From assembly GCA_001730095.1 (NCBI GenBank), contig MDLF01000063.1:224360-288359 (forward strand): a stretch of 64,000 nucleotides of DNA. Reading direction: 5' to 3'. Source of the DNA: Rhodobacteraceae bacterium (ex Bugula neritina AB1) (GTDB lineage: Bacteria; Pseudomonadota; Alphaproteobacteria; Rhodobacterales; Rhodobacteraceae). Below the pieces are notes generated by a model. The model saw nothing but the letters and a program-made list of their open reading frames with translations. It was not told the DNA's origin and did no database searches. Positions 41,849 to 50,947 of this stretch are shown here, one piece after another; the stretch's first letter is position 1, and every line of letters begins with the position of its first letter. The translations under genes and the position numbers were made by a program.

Positions 41849-44332
41849 TTACTGGTCTTCTTCAGGTTTGTCCAAACCTGCTTCGATCTGGTTCAGCAGG
41901 TCCGCAATGCCGCCGCGGGTGCCTTCGCTGCTTTCCACCAGTGCCCTCGCGTGTGCAAGCGGAGCCAACCCTACGGGATCCTGCGCAGTTTCTCCTATTT
42001 GCGTCGTGACCGAGGCAACGGAGCCAAAACGTATTTCGGCCCTTTCATCTATGGCCTCAATTGCCTCAAGATCTTCTGAATGCCAGAATCCCCGGGCAGC
42101 TGCGCCTGTCTCGTCTTCGCCAAGCAGATACTCACCTGCCCGGCTGTATTCACCGTTGCGCCATAAAGCCTGCGCTCGCATTTTGTTGGCAGCTGACCCT
42201 TCCAGCCCCATCAATTCGACAAGTGCCCGATGCGGTTTTTCCAATTCCAGAGCAGCCTCTGCCATCAACAGACGGCGCGACTCGTTTTCCGGCTCCAGTG
42301 CAAGTTTGGTCAGAAGATCTTGCGCCTGCTGCGCAAAACCTAACTCCAGCAGCCGGCGCGCCACCTGTTCTGCCACAGGCGCGGCCTCAGCCGGAGTCGC
42401 CAGCTCGGCAAACATCAAGGAATGCTGCAGGAAGGTTACGTCGTCGGCTCGCTCTGCCAAGAGCAGCATCAGCGGTTCCAGTGCGGCGGCCCGCGCAGCT
42501 GGGCCATCCCTTTCAGTCACGCTCTCCAATTCTGTGAACGATTCGTGGAATTGCCCCATCAGAGCCATTGCAGACACCAAAGCAAAACGGAGTTCGGCAC
42601 CAAGTTCAGTTTCGCGGCTCTCCAATTCATAAGACGCAATCAAATCAGGAACATCAGGCGAAATCGCTTTCCTCTCCTTCACGCTCAAGGCAACCAGTTC
42701 GATCAATGCAGTCGGCGCATTGCCCGTTCTTTCAACGACTTCGCTCGTCAGCTCCTCAGCCATCCTTTCACTGTCGCCTTCCAGCTCTGCTATTGCCGCT
42801 TCGGCCAGATTGATCTCAGGAACATCCTCTACTCCGGTCCGGTCCACAGCCCGCAAAATCGCCTCTGCGACGTGATGGTTTCCTGCTTCGGCAAACATCT
42901 TGCTGACACGCGGGCCCAAATGCACACGCAGATGAGCTGGCAGCTTGGAGAACGCCTGCTGGATGGCGTCGGTGTTGGCGCTCCTCTTGACTTCGCCGTC
43001 AGCCAGGACGCCCCACAGGGCACTGTCGCTATCACAGCCTTGCTGACTGGAAAGCACATGATTGACCGGCAGATCGATACCATCCATCAGGACTGCCATT
43101 GTGTCCAGAAGGGCGGCTTCAGAACTGCTCTGCTGCTCAGGAGGCAGCAGCGCTTTGATCGAGCGTGCTTCCGCACCAAAACTGAAGTAAAGATACAGCC
43201 GGACAAGCGCATAGACATTAGCCGGATTCACATCATCAAATTCCTGCACCAAAGCGCTGCGCAAAGGTGCCAGCTGGTCAGCAAACGGACCTTCTTCACC
43301 CCAGGTATGAACAGCGAGATCCCGGCTTTTCAGGCAATGAGACTCCTCGCCGCGGTCAGCGGCCAAAGCCGCAATCAACCCGGTTTCACGATCAATCGCA
43401 GAGGTCACTGAGATATGGTCGAGCGGATTGAGAGGCCTGTCTGCCGCGCCAAACGGGTCAAGGCCGACGGTGTCTTCCTCAACAGAAGGATGTTCTTCTG
43501 ATACAATCACTAGGCCTTGGTTCGCTGCCCGGCTGATCTGCTGTAGGAGCCGCTGTTCGGACAGGTCAACTGCAGCAGCACGTTCAGAATCCTTCAAATC
43601 AATCATTAAGGATGTTTCGGGAATGCTAACAGGGCGCTCTTCCAGAACAGCCTCATCAAAGGGTTCGGCTTCTTGTACAACTGCGATATCGTGGCGGCCG
43701 TCCAGCGGCAGGGTCAGCCCGTTGATCTGCGACAAAAGTTCATTCTCAACTGCTGACACCGATCCTGCGCCGGCCTGGACCTGTGTCTCCTGGGAGGGGG
43801 CCGCCTTACCATTGTCACCTGACACGGCATTCGCCGCCGCAAGCTCGAGCGCCAGACGTGCATCTGTTGCAGCCGTTTGGGAAAAGCCAAAACGGTACCC
43901 GGACTGCGGCATCTGTGGTGTGAGCGGCAGAACACTGGACGCGGCATTGAATTGCGGCTTCGCGGAATGTTTGCCGCCATCCCGGATATCGACCACCAAG
44001 TAGCCGTTTTTCTGCAGGTAGGAAGAGACAGTGCAGCTACAGGCCAATTGCAACCGAAGTGGTTGCCCTGGACCATTCTGAGCTAGAGATTGCAGCCTTG
44101 TTCGGGGGATCAAATTAAACACACGGGAGGTGTCAAATACAGCTTCCGGCGCATCAATGTTTATTGTTGCGACTGTTCCGCTTTGCGTCAGCGACCAATC
44201 AGCGTCAGCAGGCAACCGCATAACCAGCCGCGTAAAACCCTTGTGCTCACCCGAGCGGGTCACAATGGTCTGCGCTTGTGCTGCGCCCGCCGTCAGCAGA
44301 ACAGCTGCAGTGGCAAATGCCCGCCAGATCAT
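41849..44332 (-). CDS. Large secreted AMIN-like/helical-repeat protein, motA-linked (possible MotC counterpart)
   Basis: 827 residues. A Sec signal peptide (1-20, ending AQA) is followed by an AMIN-like beta domain (about 22-118: GFTRLVMRLP, a Cys pair in LACSCTVSS, and GYLVVDIRDG). A Pro/Ala/Glu-rich linker follows (about 118-300). The rest is a long series of alpha-helical TPR-like repeats (about 300-827; for example ARRLLELGFAQQAQDLLTKL, ALWRNGEYSRAGEYLL). It must be periplasmic. It overlaps the motA stop by 4 bp and so is co-translated with the stator gene. Rhizobial MotC is a periplasmic motility protein with a MotE chaperone, and a MotE-family gene lies just upstream; identity with MotC is only a hypothesis. 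Confidence 0.7.
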   Translation of the reverse strand: MIWRAFATAAVLLTAGAAQAQTIVTRSGEHKGFTRLVMRLPADADWSLTQSGTVATINIDAPEAVFDTSRVFNLIPRTRLQSLAQNGPGQPLRLQLACSCTVSSYLQKNGYLVVDIRDGGKHSAKPQFNAASSVLPLTPQMPQSGYRFGFSQTAATDARLALELAAANAVSGDNGKAAPSQETQVQAGAGSVSAVENELLSQINGLTLPLDGRHDIAVVQEAEPFDEAVLEERPVSIPETSLMIDLKDSERAAAVDLSEQRLLQQISRAANQGLVIVSEEHPSVEEDTVGLDPFGAADRPLNPLDHISVTSAIDRETGLIAALAADRGEESHCLKSRDLAVHTWGEEGPFADQLAPLRSALVQEFDDVNPANVYALVRLYLYFSFGAEARSIKALLPPEQQSSSEAALLDTMAVLMDGIDLPVNHVLSSQQGCDSDSALWGVLADGEVKRSANTDAIQQAFSKLPAHLRVHLGPRVSKMFAEAGNHHVAEAILRAVDRTGVEDVPEINLAEAAIAELEGDSERMAEELTSEVVERTGNAPTALIELVALSVKERKAISPDVPDLIASYELESRETELGAELRFALVSAMALMGQFHESFTELESVTERDGPAARAAALEPLMLLLAERADDVTFLQHSLMFAELATPAEAAPVAEQVARRLLELGFAQQAQDLLTKLALEPENESRRLLMAEAALELEKPHRALVELMGLEGSAANKMRAQALWRNGEYSRAGEYLLGEDETGAAARGFWHSEDLEAIEAIDERAEIRFGSVASVTTQIGETAQDPVGLAPLAHARALVESSEGTRGGIADLLNQIEAGLDKPEEDQ

Positions 44333-45198
44333 GCTGCGTCCTGCTTCACCGATTTGAGGGCTTCTTCAAGTTCCGAAAAGCCCGGACGGAAGTGGGAAGG
44401 CGTATTCTGGCGACCAACCTCAATGCAAATCGCAGCTGCATGATTGTGCAGGTTTGCGACCAGAACTTCCCGGATCAACTGATAGAAATGCGCGTCATCC
44501 TCAACCACGTTCTTCACCTTTCCGGCAAAGGGAGCGGCCAAGCAGTAGGCCAGGAAGATGCCCAGGAAAGTCCCCACAAGAGCACCACCAATCATCTTGC
44601 CCAGAACCTCGGGCGGCTGATCAATTGAGCCCATGGTCTTAATCACGCCAAGAACCGCGGCAACGATCCCAAGTGCCGGAAGCCCGTCTGCGAGAGTTTG
44701 CAAAGCATGGCTGCCATGCAGGGCATGATGATGGTTCGCTTCTATCCGCTTTTCCAGCACCTCTTCCACCTGATGCGGATCATCATAGTTCATCGATGCC
44801 GAACGCATTGTGTCGCAGATCAGGTTCACAGCTTCCTTGTCCGCCAGGATTTTAGGATACTTGTTGAAAACGGAGGAATTCTCTGGGTCTTCGATATGCT
44901 GTTCGACTTCAACCGGGTTGGCACGGGCAATCCGGATCAATGCAAACAGCAGGCACAACAGATCCCTGTAGTCATCGGGTTGCCATTTAGGCCCCTTGAA
45001 AACCTTACCAACATCCTTGAGCGTGTGTTTTATCCCGCCCATGTCATTGCTGATTAGGAAGGTGCCAACTGCGGCCCCACCGATCATCATCATTTCAAAC
45101 GGCAGCGCCTTAATGATGATCGCCAATTTGCCGCCGGCCAGAAGGTATCCGCCAAAGACCATGGCAAAGATCACCACAATGCCCACAATCCCGATCAT
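44329..45198 (-). CDS. motA: Flagellar stator protein MotA
   Basis: 289 residues with four membrane helices (about 3-22, 34-50, 170-190, 202-222) and the large cytoplasmic loop with charged residues for rotor contact. Family motifs are LPALGIVAAVLGVIKTMG and IGGALVGTFLGIFLAYCL with the conserved prolines. It forms the proton channel with MotB, which is encoded 11 kb away at 56420. Its 3' end overlaps the 827-residue protein gene. Confidence 0.95.
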   Translation of the reverse strand: MIGIVGIVVIFAMVFGGYLLAGGKLAIIIKALPFEMMMIGGAAVGTFLISNDMGGIKHTLKDVGKVFKGPKWQPDDYRDLLCLLFALIRIARANPVEVEQHIEDPENSSVFNKYPKILADKEAVNLICDTMRSASMNYDDPHQVEEVLEKRIEANHHHALHGSHALQTLADGLPALGIVAAVLGVIKTMGSIDQPPEVLGKMIGGALVGTFLGIFLAYCLAAPFAGKVKNVVEDDAHFYQLIREVLVANLHNHAAAICIEVGRQNTPSHFRPGFSELEEALKSVKQDAA

Positions 45199-45276
45199 AG
45201 GTTCACTCCGAATTCCGTTGGTTTTTACTAGTTTAGGCGAGTCTCCCTAAGGAAAGACTAAGCCGCTGCGCCCAAG

Positions 45277-45891
45277 TTATTCCTTGGGCACAGATCCGTT
45301 GCGCCCAGCCAGCACCACACTGATGGTATAAGCCGCTTCAGGGCTGAGACCGGCCATTATTCCCGCAGCGGCCTCAGGCTGCATTCGGGCCAGGAATCCT
45401 GCCGCAAAGGCCGGGTCCATTTCCTCGAACAACGCGGATGCATCCTTGGGCTTCATTTGCTCATAAACCGTCGTCAGGCGGGACACATCTGCTTCTGTCG
45501 CGCCATCCGCCAGAGCGAGAGTTGCACGCAGATTTTCTTCTGCCTGCTCCAAGGCCGCGAGTTTCTTCTCGATTGCCTGGTCAGCGATTTCCAGTGCTTT
45601 CATACGGTCCTGAATTTCCGCTTCACGCGCGGCCAAGACCTTTTCACGCTGCTGAAATGCGGCAAGCATCGTTTGAAGCTCGGCAGTGTCGGGCATCGCC
45701 CCTCGCTGTGTCTCACCTTGGTGCGCAGGCTCTTCTTGGCCACCTTCTTTCAAACTTGCGACTTCACGGGCTATGGCAGGGCCTGCTTCAAGCCCCAGCC
45801 GCACGATGGCAGACCCCATCAGCAGCAAAGCCAGCATCATCAACGTTCCGCTGCGCCGGAACCGTCTGCTTTTTCCTGCTCCTTTTGCCAT
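45277..45891 (-). CDS. MotE family protein
   Basis: 204 residues: a basic N-terminus, a membrane/signal segment (about 14-35), a coiled coil (about 70-135, FQQREKVLAAREAEIQDRMKALE in shorter blocks), and an MgtE-N-like helical domain at the end (MKPKDASALFEEMDPAFAAGFLARM). MotE in rhizobia is a periplasmic chaperone for MotC. The ATG at 45891 overlaps the upstream stop (TGATG); a GTG at 45894 is also possible. Placed between a membrane/coiled-coil gene and motA. Confidence 0.8.
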   Translation of the reverse strand: MAKGAGKSRRFRRSGTLMMLALLLMGSAIVRLGLEAGPAIAREVASLKEGGQEEPAHQGETQRGAMPDTAELQTMLAAFQQREKVLAAREAEIQDRMKALEIADQAIEKKLAALEQAEENLRATLALADGATEADVSRLTTVYEQMKPKDASALFEEMDPAFAAGFLARMQPEAAAGIMAGLSPEAAYTISVVLAGRNGSVPKE

Positions 45892-46325
45892 CACGCCACC
45901 CGGTTTTGGCTGCGATTATGGCGCACAAACATCAAACCAGAAGACTTTGCCTCCTCCTGGGTCTCAGCAGCGGCATCTAAAGCAGCGGCCATTGCGGCAT
46001 CCTCGTCCGCAGCCGCGGCTGAAGTCGGCGCGGCCTCGGCTTCAGGAATATCATGCATCGAAGCCATCATCAGCTCCAGCCGCTGCGCCACCGATTCGGC
46101 ACGCCCTGTCAGCTGCTGCAGCGCTTTGCTGGAGCCATCCGACACCTGCTGCGCTGATTGCAGTGACTTGTTCAAATCATCAACCTGCGCAGACAAGACG
46201 GCCACCGCGCCGCCCACTCCTTTTTCCAGGTCATTAAATCGCTTCAGCCGGCGCGACAGCACCAAGCAATAGAATCCGGCACCCAGCGCTCCGGCCGCAA
46301 GCAGGATATCAGCTATAATGTCCAT
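45891..46325 (-). CDS. Membrane-anchored coiled-coil protein of the flagellar cluster
   Basis: 144 residues, unrecognised. One N-terminal membrane helix (about 4-24) is followed by a basic stop-transfer (SRRLKRF), a heptad-like coiled coil (about 28-95) and an Ala/Glu-rich acidic stretch. It lies 9 bp after fliL and overlaps the MotE gene, so it is part of the fliL-motE unit and probably a basal-body or stator accessory. No enzymatic motif is seen. Confidence 0.65.
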   Translation of the reverse strand: MDIIADILLAAGALGAGFYCLVLSRRLKRFNDLEKGVGGAVAVLSAQVDDLNKSLQSAQQVSDGSSKALQQLTGRAESVAQRLELMMASMHDIPEAEAAPTSAAAADEDAAMAAALDAAAETQEEAKSSGLMFVRHNRSQNRVA

Positions 46326-46334
46326 CCTGTCCTC

Positions 46335-46859
46335 CTAGTTCAGTACGAAATCCATAATCAGCAGATCGCGCACCCGGCCTTGGCCGGTTGCGATATTGAT
46401 CCGCCGCAGCATTTGCGCCCTCAGTTTTGGCAACGCCATCGGATCGGACAGATCCTCTAGCTCCAGTGCTCTTAGGTAGCTGTTCAGGACATCGACAACC
46501 CGCGGGAGGACTTTTTCGACTTCGGCCTGATGAGCCAAGCCGACCTCTAACTGGGCACGGAACCGAAGATGTTTCAAACCACTGGCTTTGCGCAGGGTAA
46601 TCATAATCGGATCCATTTCGATAAAGGCAAGATTGGCAATATCTGCTGCCGACTCGCCGGTGTCCACGCCTTCTGGCGCCACTTCGGCCGCGTGCACCGG
46701 TTCTGGTGCCGCTTTTTGACCAAAGGGAAGAAGGCCTGACTGAACGGCAAAGAATCCACCGCCCCCTCCAACCAATGCCAACACCACCCCGATAATCAGA
46801 GGTAGTTTGCTTTTCTTGGCCGGAGCTTCTGCTTCGATATCTACTGCAGCGTCTGTCAT
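46335..46859 (-). CDS. fliL: Flagellar basal body-associated protein FliL
   Basis: 174 residues. A cytoplasmic N-terminus, one membrane helix (about 20-40, LPLIIGVVLALVGGGGGFFAV) and a periplasmic FliL domain (about 75-174) with FIEMDPIMITLRKA, LRFRAQLEVGL and the C-terminal GRVRDLLIMDFVLN. FliL surrounds and supports the stator. The ATG at 46859 has an AGGGATAG ribosome-binding site; an upstream ATG at 46892 gives a less usual N-terminus. It is divergent from fliF. Confidence 0.93.
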   Translation of the reverse strand: MTDAAVDIEAEAPAKKSKLPLIIGVVLALVGGGGGFFAVQSGLLPFGQKAAPEPVHAAEVAPEGVDTGESAADIANLAFIEMDPIMITLRKASGLKHLRFRAQLEVGLAHQAEVEKVLPRVVDVLNSYLRALELEDLSDPMALPKLRAQMLRRINIATGQGRVRDLLIMDFVLN

Positions 46860-46905
46860 GGCTATCCCTAAAACGTCGTGCAGCTTCTTCATAACCTGTG
46901 AGGAA

Positions 46906-46920
46906 CTAACCGAATGTTAA
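46906..46920. promoter_or_regulatory. Candidate CtrA site, fliL/fliF divergent promoter
   Basis: CTAA-N7-TTAA (one mismatch to TTAA-N7-TTAA) lies in the 119-bp gap between the divergent fliL and fliF starts. Motif-based inference. Confidence 0.45.
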
Positions 46921-46978
46921 GGCCGATGCGTCAAAACGGTTGCATGCCGGAGAGAACGCCGGTGCGACGGAGGTTAAT

Positions 46979-48652
46979 GTGCAGCAGATCAAGAATGTCT
47001 GGGCAGAAATGGATATGCGGAAGCGTCTGATTGCCGTGGGGGCCACGGCCATCATGATTCTCAGCGTCATCGCAATGTCCCATGTGGCAAGCAAGCCAAC
47101 AATGACACTGCTCTATGCCGGGCTGGAAAGTGGTTCGGCAGGAGATGTAGTGCGGTCGCTGGAACAGCGCGGCACTCAATTTGAGGTGCGAGGCGGCTCG
47201 ATTTATGTGCCTTCCACCCAACGCGACGAACTGCGAATGACACTCGCCAGCGAGGGCCTGCCTGCCAACGGTGGCAAAGGGTATGAATTGCTTGATTCGC
47301 TTAGCGGATTTGGCACCACCTCTCAAATGTTCGATGCAGCTTACTGGCGCGCAAAAGAAGGGGAATTGGCCAGAACCATTGTCGCCAGCCCCCATGTGAG
47401 CCAGGCGCGGGTTCATATTGCCAACACCGGATCGAACCCTTTTCAGCGCACGGTTGAGCCGACGGCTTCGGTCTCTATTGTGCCGATGGGGTCTCCGATC
47501 ACCCCAGCCCAGGCGAATGCCATCCGCTTTCTGGTGTCATCAGCCGTTACTGGTCTGCCCGTAGAAAACGTCGCAGTGATCGACGCGAACGGAGCTTTGG
47601 TTGGCTCTTCGGATACAGCGGCAGCGGCTGGCGCCGGCGTTGATGACCGCTCCCAAACGATTCGCGAACGTGTCCTGCGCCTGGTGGAAGCCCGCGTCGG
47701 CCAAGGCAACGCCGTTGTCGAAGTCAGCGTGGAGAGCGTCACCGACACCGAATCGATCCGCGAAAAACTGGTGGATCCGAAAAGCCGTGTCGCGGTCAGC
47801 ACCGATGTTGAAGAACGGGCCGATTCCTCGACCAACCAATCAGGAGAAGTCACAGTCGCCTCCAACATCCCCGATGGCGATGCGGCTTCCGGCCAAGGAT
47901 CAAAGGCCAACACAAGCGCAACCCGGGAGCGGATCAACTATGAAGTCTCGGAAACTGAAAAGGAGATTCTGCGCGGCCCCGGTGCGATCAAGCGCCTGAC
48001 AGTAGCGGTCCTGATCAATGGCACCGGCGTCACCAATGACACAGGCGAGACCATCTTCCAGCCCCGACCGGACGAGGAACTGGCAGCCTTGCGGGAACTG
48101 ATTTCCGCAGCTGTGGGGTTCAATGCAGACCGCGGCGACGTAATCACTCTGAAGTCGATGGAGCTTCCTGCGGTGGAACCTCAAGGCACGGTTGTGACCT
48201 CGTCTTTCATGGATCAGCTCAATTTTGACGCCATGTCATTGGTTCAAATCCTGGCTCTTGCCATTGTCAGTCTGATCCTCGGTCTGTTCGTGGTGCGCCC
48301 GATTCTGTCGAACCAGGCGACTCCAGCCCTGGAAGCTGCCGGTTCGGGAGCAGATGCCTTGGCAAGCCTGCCCGGTATGGGCGGTGACAGTTTCATGACT
48401 GCCCCCGATCTGGGAGCGAATCTCGCGCTGGATGGCGAGATTGAAAACAACGAAACCGGGCAATTCGAACCATTGGGAGACCTGCCGGCCATGGGAACCG
48501 GCGGAGATCTGATGGGAGCTGCCGGTTTCGGCGGAATGGGCGGCGGAATGGATGACCCGGTCGACAGGCTGCGCAATCTCATTGGCGAACGGCAAGAGGA
48601 AACGGTCCAGATTCTGCGCGGCTGGCTAGAAGAGAACAAGGAGCAAGCCTGA
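46979..48652 (+). CDS. fliF: Flagellar MS-ring protein FliF
   Basis: About 557 residues. An N-terminal membrane helix (about 17-37), the periplasmic ring-building YscJ-like domains (LLYAGLESGSAGDVVRSLEQRG; SPHVSQARVHIA), and a second helix near 420-445 (VQILALAIVSLILGLFVV) are followed by a cytoplasmic tail that binds FliG. The GTG at 46979 is chosen because CGGAGG lies 5 bases upstream and the start VQQIKNVW is typical; the in-frame ATG at 46940 lacks this. Its stop overlaps fliH (TGATG). Confidence 0.94.
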   Translation: MQQIKNVWAEMDMRKRLIAVGATAIMILSVIAMSHVASKPTMTLLYAGLESGSAGDVVRSLEQRGTQFEVRGGSIYVPSTQRDELRMTLASEGLPANGGKGYELLDSLSGFGTTSQMFDAAYWRAKEGELARTIVASPHVSQARVHIANTGSNPFQRTVEPTASVSIVPMGSPITPAQANAIRFLVSSAVTGLPVENVAVIDANGALVGSSDTAAAAGAGVDDRSQTIRERVLRLVEARVGQGNAVVEVSVESVTDTESIREKLVDPKSRVAVSTDVEERADSSTNQSGEVTVASNIPDGDAASGQGSKANTSATRERINYEVSETEKEILRGPGAIKRLTVAVLINGTGVTNDTGETIFQPRPDEELAALRELISAAVGFNADRGDVITLKSMELPAVEPQGTVVTSSFMDQLNFDAMSLVQILALAIVSLILGLFVVRPILSNQATPALEAAGSGADALASLPGMGGDSFMTAPDLGANLALDGEIENNETGQFEPLGDLPAMGTGGDLMGAAGFGGMGGGMDDPVDRLRNLIGERQEETVQILRGWLEENKEQA

Positions 48653-49251
48653 TGACAATTGCCCATTTACTCGAAGATTTTGGGATGAAAACGCCTGTAG
48701 AGCCCATTTTACCGGCAATTTCGGAAGAGGTCATCGAAGAACAGCGGCTCGCATCCTTCGAAAACGGTTACAGCGCCGGCTGGGATGACGCGGTGTCAGC
48801 AAAAGATCAAGAGAACACCCGTATCTCAGCCGAACTGGCCAGCTCTCTGGAGGATCTGAATTTCACCTATCAGGAAGCCCAAAGCCAGCTTCTCGACTCA
48901 CTGGATCCGATGTTCAAAGTACTGACCAGCGCTGTGTTGCCGGATGCAATGGCGGCTTCCTTCGGTCATCACATTGTCGACCAGCTCGACGGTATGGCAA
49001 AGGGGCAGACTGATCAGCCAATGCAGATTGTGGTTGCACCGGGAGAAGGTCCCGCCGTGCGCAGCCTTTTGCCAGAGAAATTTTCAGTGCCCGTAACGGT
49101 GAGAGAAGACAGCGTGTTGTCACCTGGTCAAGCCTACCTGAGCGTTGGCAGCACTGAGTGCGAAATAAACTGCGATGCCCTCCTCGAGTCGATCCATGAA
49201 TCGATTGAGGCCTTTACCTATCACGCAAATGAGGACAGCCACTATGGATGA
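48652..49251 (+). CDS. fliH: FliH-like flagellar export regulator
   Basis: 199 residues. The N-terminal part is acidic with a FENGYSAGWDDAV segment near 36-48 (the conserved G-x-x-x-G-W pattern of FliH/YscL). A helical middle follows, then a C-terminal domain with VLSPGQAYLSVGSTECEINCD that matches the FliH end. FliH dimers hold FliI at the export gate. Sequence similarity in this family is low, so the call rests on pattern plus the fliF-fliH-fliN order. It overlaps both neighbours. Confidence 0.85.
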   Translation: MTIAHLLEDFGMKTPVEPILPAISEEVIEEQRLASFENGYSAGWDDAVSAKDQENTRISAELASSLEDLNFTYQEAQSQLLDSLDPMFKVLTSAVLPDAMAASFGHHIVDQLDGMAKGQTDQPMQIVVAPGEGPAVRSLLPEKFSVPVTVREDSVLSPGQAYLSVGSTECEINCDALLESIHESIEAFTYHANEDSHYG

Positions 49252-49540
49252 CGCTGCCGATCTCAACATGAAGTCCGCTGACACAAGCAACCCATTCGTC
49301 TCAGTTCCCGTCGAAGTGGTTGTATCGGTCGGAAAAGCCCGTCCCTTGATCCGCGACTTGGTCAGCCTCGGAGAAAACGCCGTGCTGACATTGGACAAAC
49401 GGGTTGAAGACCCCGTGGATCTTTACGTCGGTGACAGGCTGGTGGCCCGCGGTCAGCTGGAAGAGCTGGAAGGCGACCAAGCCGGCCAACTGGCCGTGCG
49501 TCTAACGGAAATTGCCGATCTTCAAAGCGGTTTGGGATGA
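49244..49540 (+). CDS. fliN: Flagellar C-ring protein FliN
   Basis: 98 residues, the SpoA domain: VSVPVEVVVSVGKARPLIRDLVSL near 20-43, then DLYVGDRLVARGQLEEL. FliN forms the base of the rotor ring. The ATG at 49244 overlaps the fliH end by 8 bp. Its stop overlaps fliP by 4 bp. FliM and FliG, its usual partners, are not in the window. Confidence 0.93.
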   Translation: MDDAADLNMKSADTSNPFVSVPVEVVVSVGKARPLIRDLVSLGENAVLTLDKRVEDPVDLYVGDRLVARGQLEELEGDQAGQLAVRLTEIADLQSGLG

Positions 49541-50280
49541 CACATTCGACATTTGTGCGGGCGGCTTTTGTGTCAGCAATTCTTCTGACGCTGCCGCACA
49601 CCGCCCTGGCTCAAGAATTGAGCCTTTCACTGGCAGACGGGCAGTCGATCTCAGCCCGCTCAATCCAGTTGATCCTTCTGATTACAGTGCTCAGCATGGC
49701 CCCCGGCCTGCTGATCATGATCACCTGCTTCCCGTTTCTGGTGACTGTCTTGTCAATTCTGCGCCAGGGTATCGGCCTGCAGCAAGCGCCGCCAAACATG
49801 CTTATTATCAGCCTGGCGCTTTTTCTGACCTATTTCATTATGGAGCCGGTCTTCACCGAAGCCTGGGCCACCGGAATCAACCCTCTTTTGGAAGAGCAAC
49901 TTGAACCCGGCGAAGCGATAACCCGCAGCTTGGAGCCATTCCGGGTTTTTATGGCCAACCGGCTGGATCCGGACACGTTCTATGCAATTGCTGACCTCAG
50001 ACTCGAAACGCAAGGCTTGGACCCTGCCCCTGAGGCACCGCTATCTGCTCTGGTGCCGAGCTTTCTGCTCTCAGAAATTTCGCGTGCTTTTCAGATCGGA
50101 TTTCTGGTTTTCCTGCCATTCTTGGTTATTGATCTCGTTGTGGCCGCCATTCTGATGTCAATGGGGATGATGATGGTCCCGCCAGCGATTGTGTCTCTGC
50201 CGTTCAAACTGGCATTCTTCGTTGTAGCCGACGGCTGGAGTCTCATCGCAACTGCGCTGGTGCGCAGCTACTACCCCTAA
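49537..50280 (+). CDS. fliP: Flagellar export gate protein FliP
   Basis: 247 residues. A signal peptide (1-25) is followed by membrane helices with the family blocks LLITVLSMAPGLLIMITCF, LRQGIGLQQAPPNMLIISLALFL and, at the end, GMMMVPPAIVSLPFKLAFFVVADGW. Length is standard. FliP is the core of the FliPQR gate. A strong terminator follows and then a decayed insertion-sequence region. Confidence 0.95.
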   Translation: MTHSTFVRAAFVSAILLTLPHTALAQELSLSLADGQSISARSIQLILLITVLSMAPGLLIMITCFPFLVTVLSILRQGIGLQQAPPNMLIISLALFLTYFIMEPVFTEAWATGINPLLEEQLEPGEAITRSLEPFRVFMANRLDPDTFYAIADLRLETQGLDPAPEAPLSALVPSFLLSEISRAFQIGFLVFLPFLVIDLVVAAILMSMGMMMVPPAIVSLPFKLAFFVVADGWSLIATALVRSYYP

Positions 50281-50302
50281 AACACAAAACTTCAGAAAAA
50301 TC

Positions 50303-50336
50303 GCTCTGGGCACAAACCAGTGCCCAGAGCTTTTTT
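50303..50336 (+). terminator. Intrinsic terminator of the fliF-fliP operon
   Basis: GCTCTGGGCAC (50303-50313) pairs perfectly with GTGCCCAGAGC (50320-50330), 11 bp with a 6-base loop, followed by six T. Strong rho-independent terminator. Confidence 0.95.
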
Positions 50337-50474
50337 CTGTGGGGCCTGGACAAGTAAAAGCCCGTTTCCAGAAAGAAATTCCAAACCATTTGGATAGCGG
50401 CCAATTTCGCTTTTGCCGCGAAGGCCTCAGCACTGAGCTGACGCAAAGGTTTGAGCAGCCCTATCAGCGAGATG

Positions 50475-50810
50475 AAGGCAATGGCCGGAGAGAATTGGCA
50501 GCTGAACCGCATGTACGCCGACGTCAGCATGCAGAATGACTTGCTGAAGTAGGCTGTGGGATTAAAATGAACGGCCAGCTCAGCGCCAAGAGTTGGCCGT
50601 GAAAGCGGTGGAGATGAAGAGGGTCAGCAAAGCACTGGCTGCCGGGGCGTTCGGCATCAGTGAGACATACTACAGGTACAGCCCAAAGCTGGACGCCGAG
50701 AATGAACAGATCGCCGACTTGCACCCTGGACTGACGACGGCGAAGAAATGGCTTTAGTCTGTTCTTCCTGTATCTGCGCGATCTCTAGAGTCACCGATGG
50801 AACCACACGG
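50475..50810 (+). pseudogene. Decayed IS3-family transposase (end of orfA and start of orfB)
   Basis: Frame 1 around 50481-50550 reads AMAGENWQLNRMYADVSMQN, the conserved end of an IS3 OrfA, then hits a stop. From 50599 the frame reads VKAVEMKRVSKALAAG, then AFGISETYYRYSPKL and ENEQIADLH, the typical start of IS3 OrfB. It stops at 50757, and a shifted frame continues GFSLFFLYLRDL, stop, SHRWNH, which also matches OrfB. Several stops and a frameshift make it non-functional. The element's ends were not found. Confidence 0.8.
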
Positions 50811-50947
50811 TAGCGGCGCCCTTATGGTTTCGCGGACGGCATAAAAGTCGGCCATTCTTGCCCTCTCTGTTTTTGGAGAGCTTGGGGGAACCGAATTTCG
50901 AAGACATCAACGACCTCCTAGATGAGGCTACTGGCATGTGGTGATGC

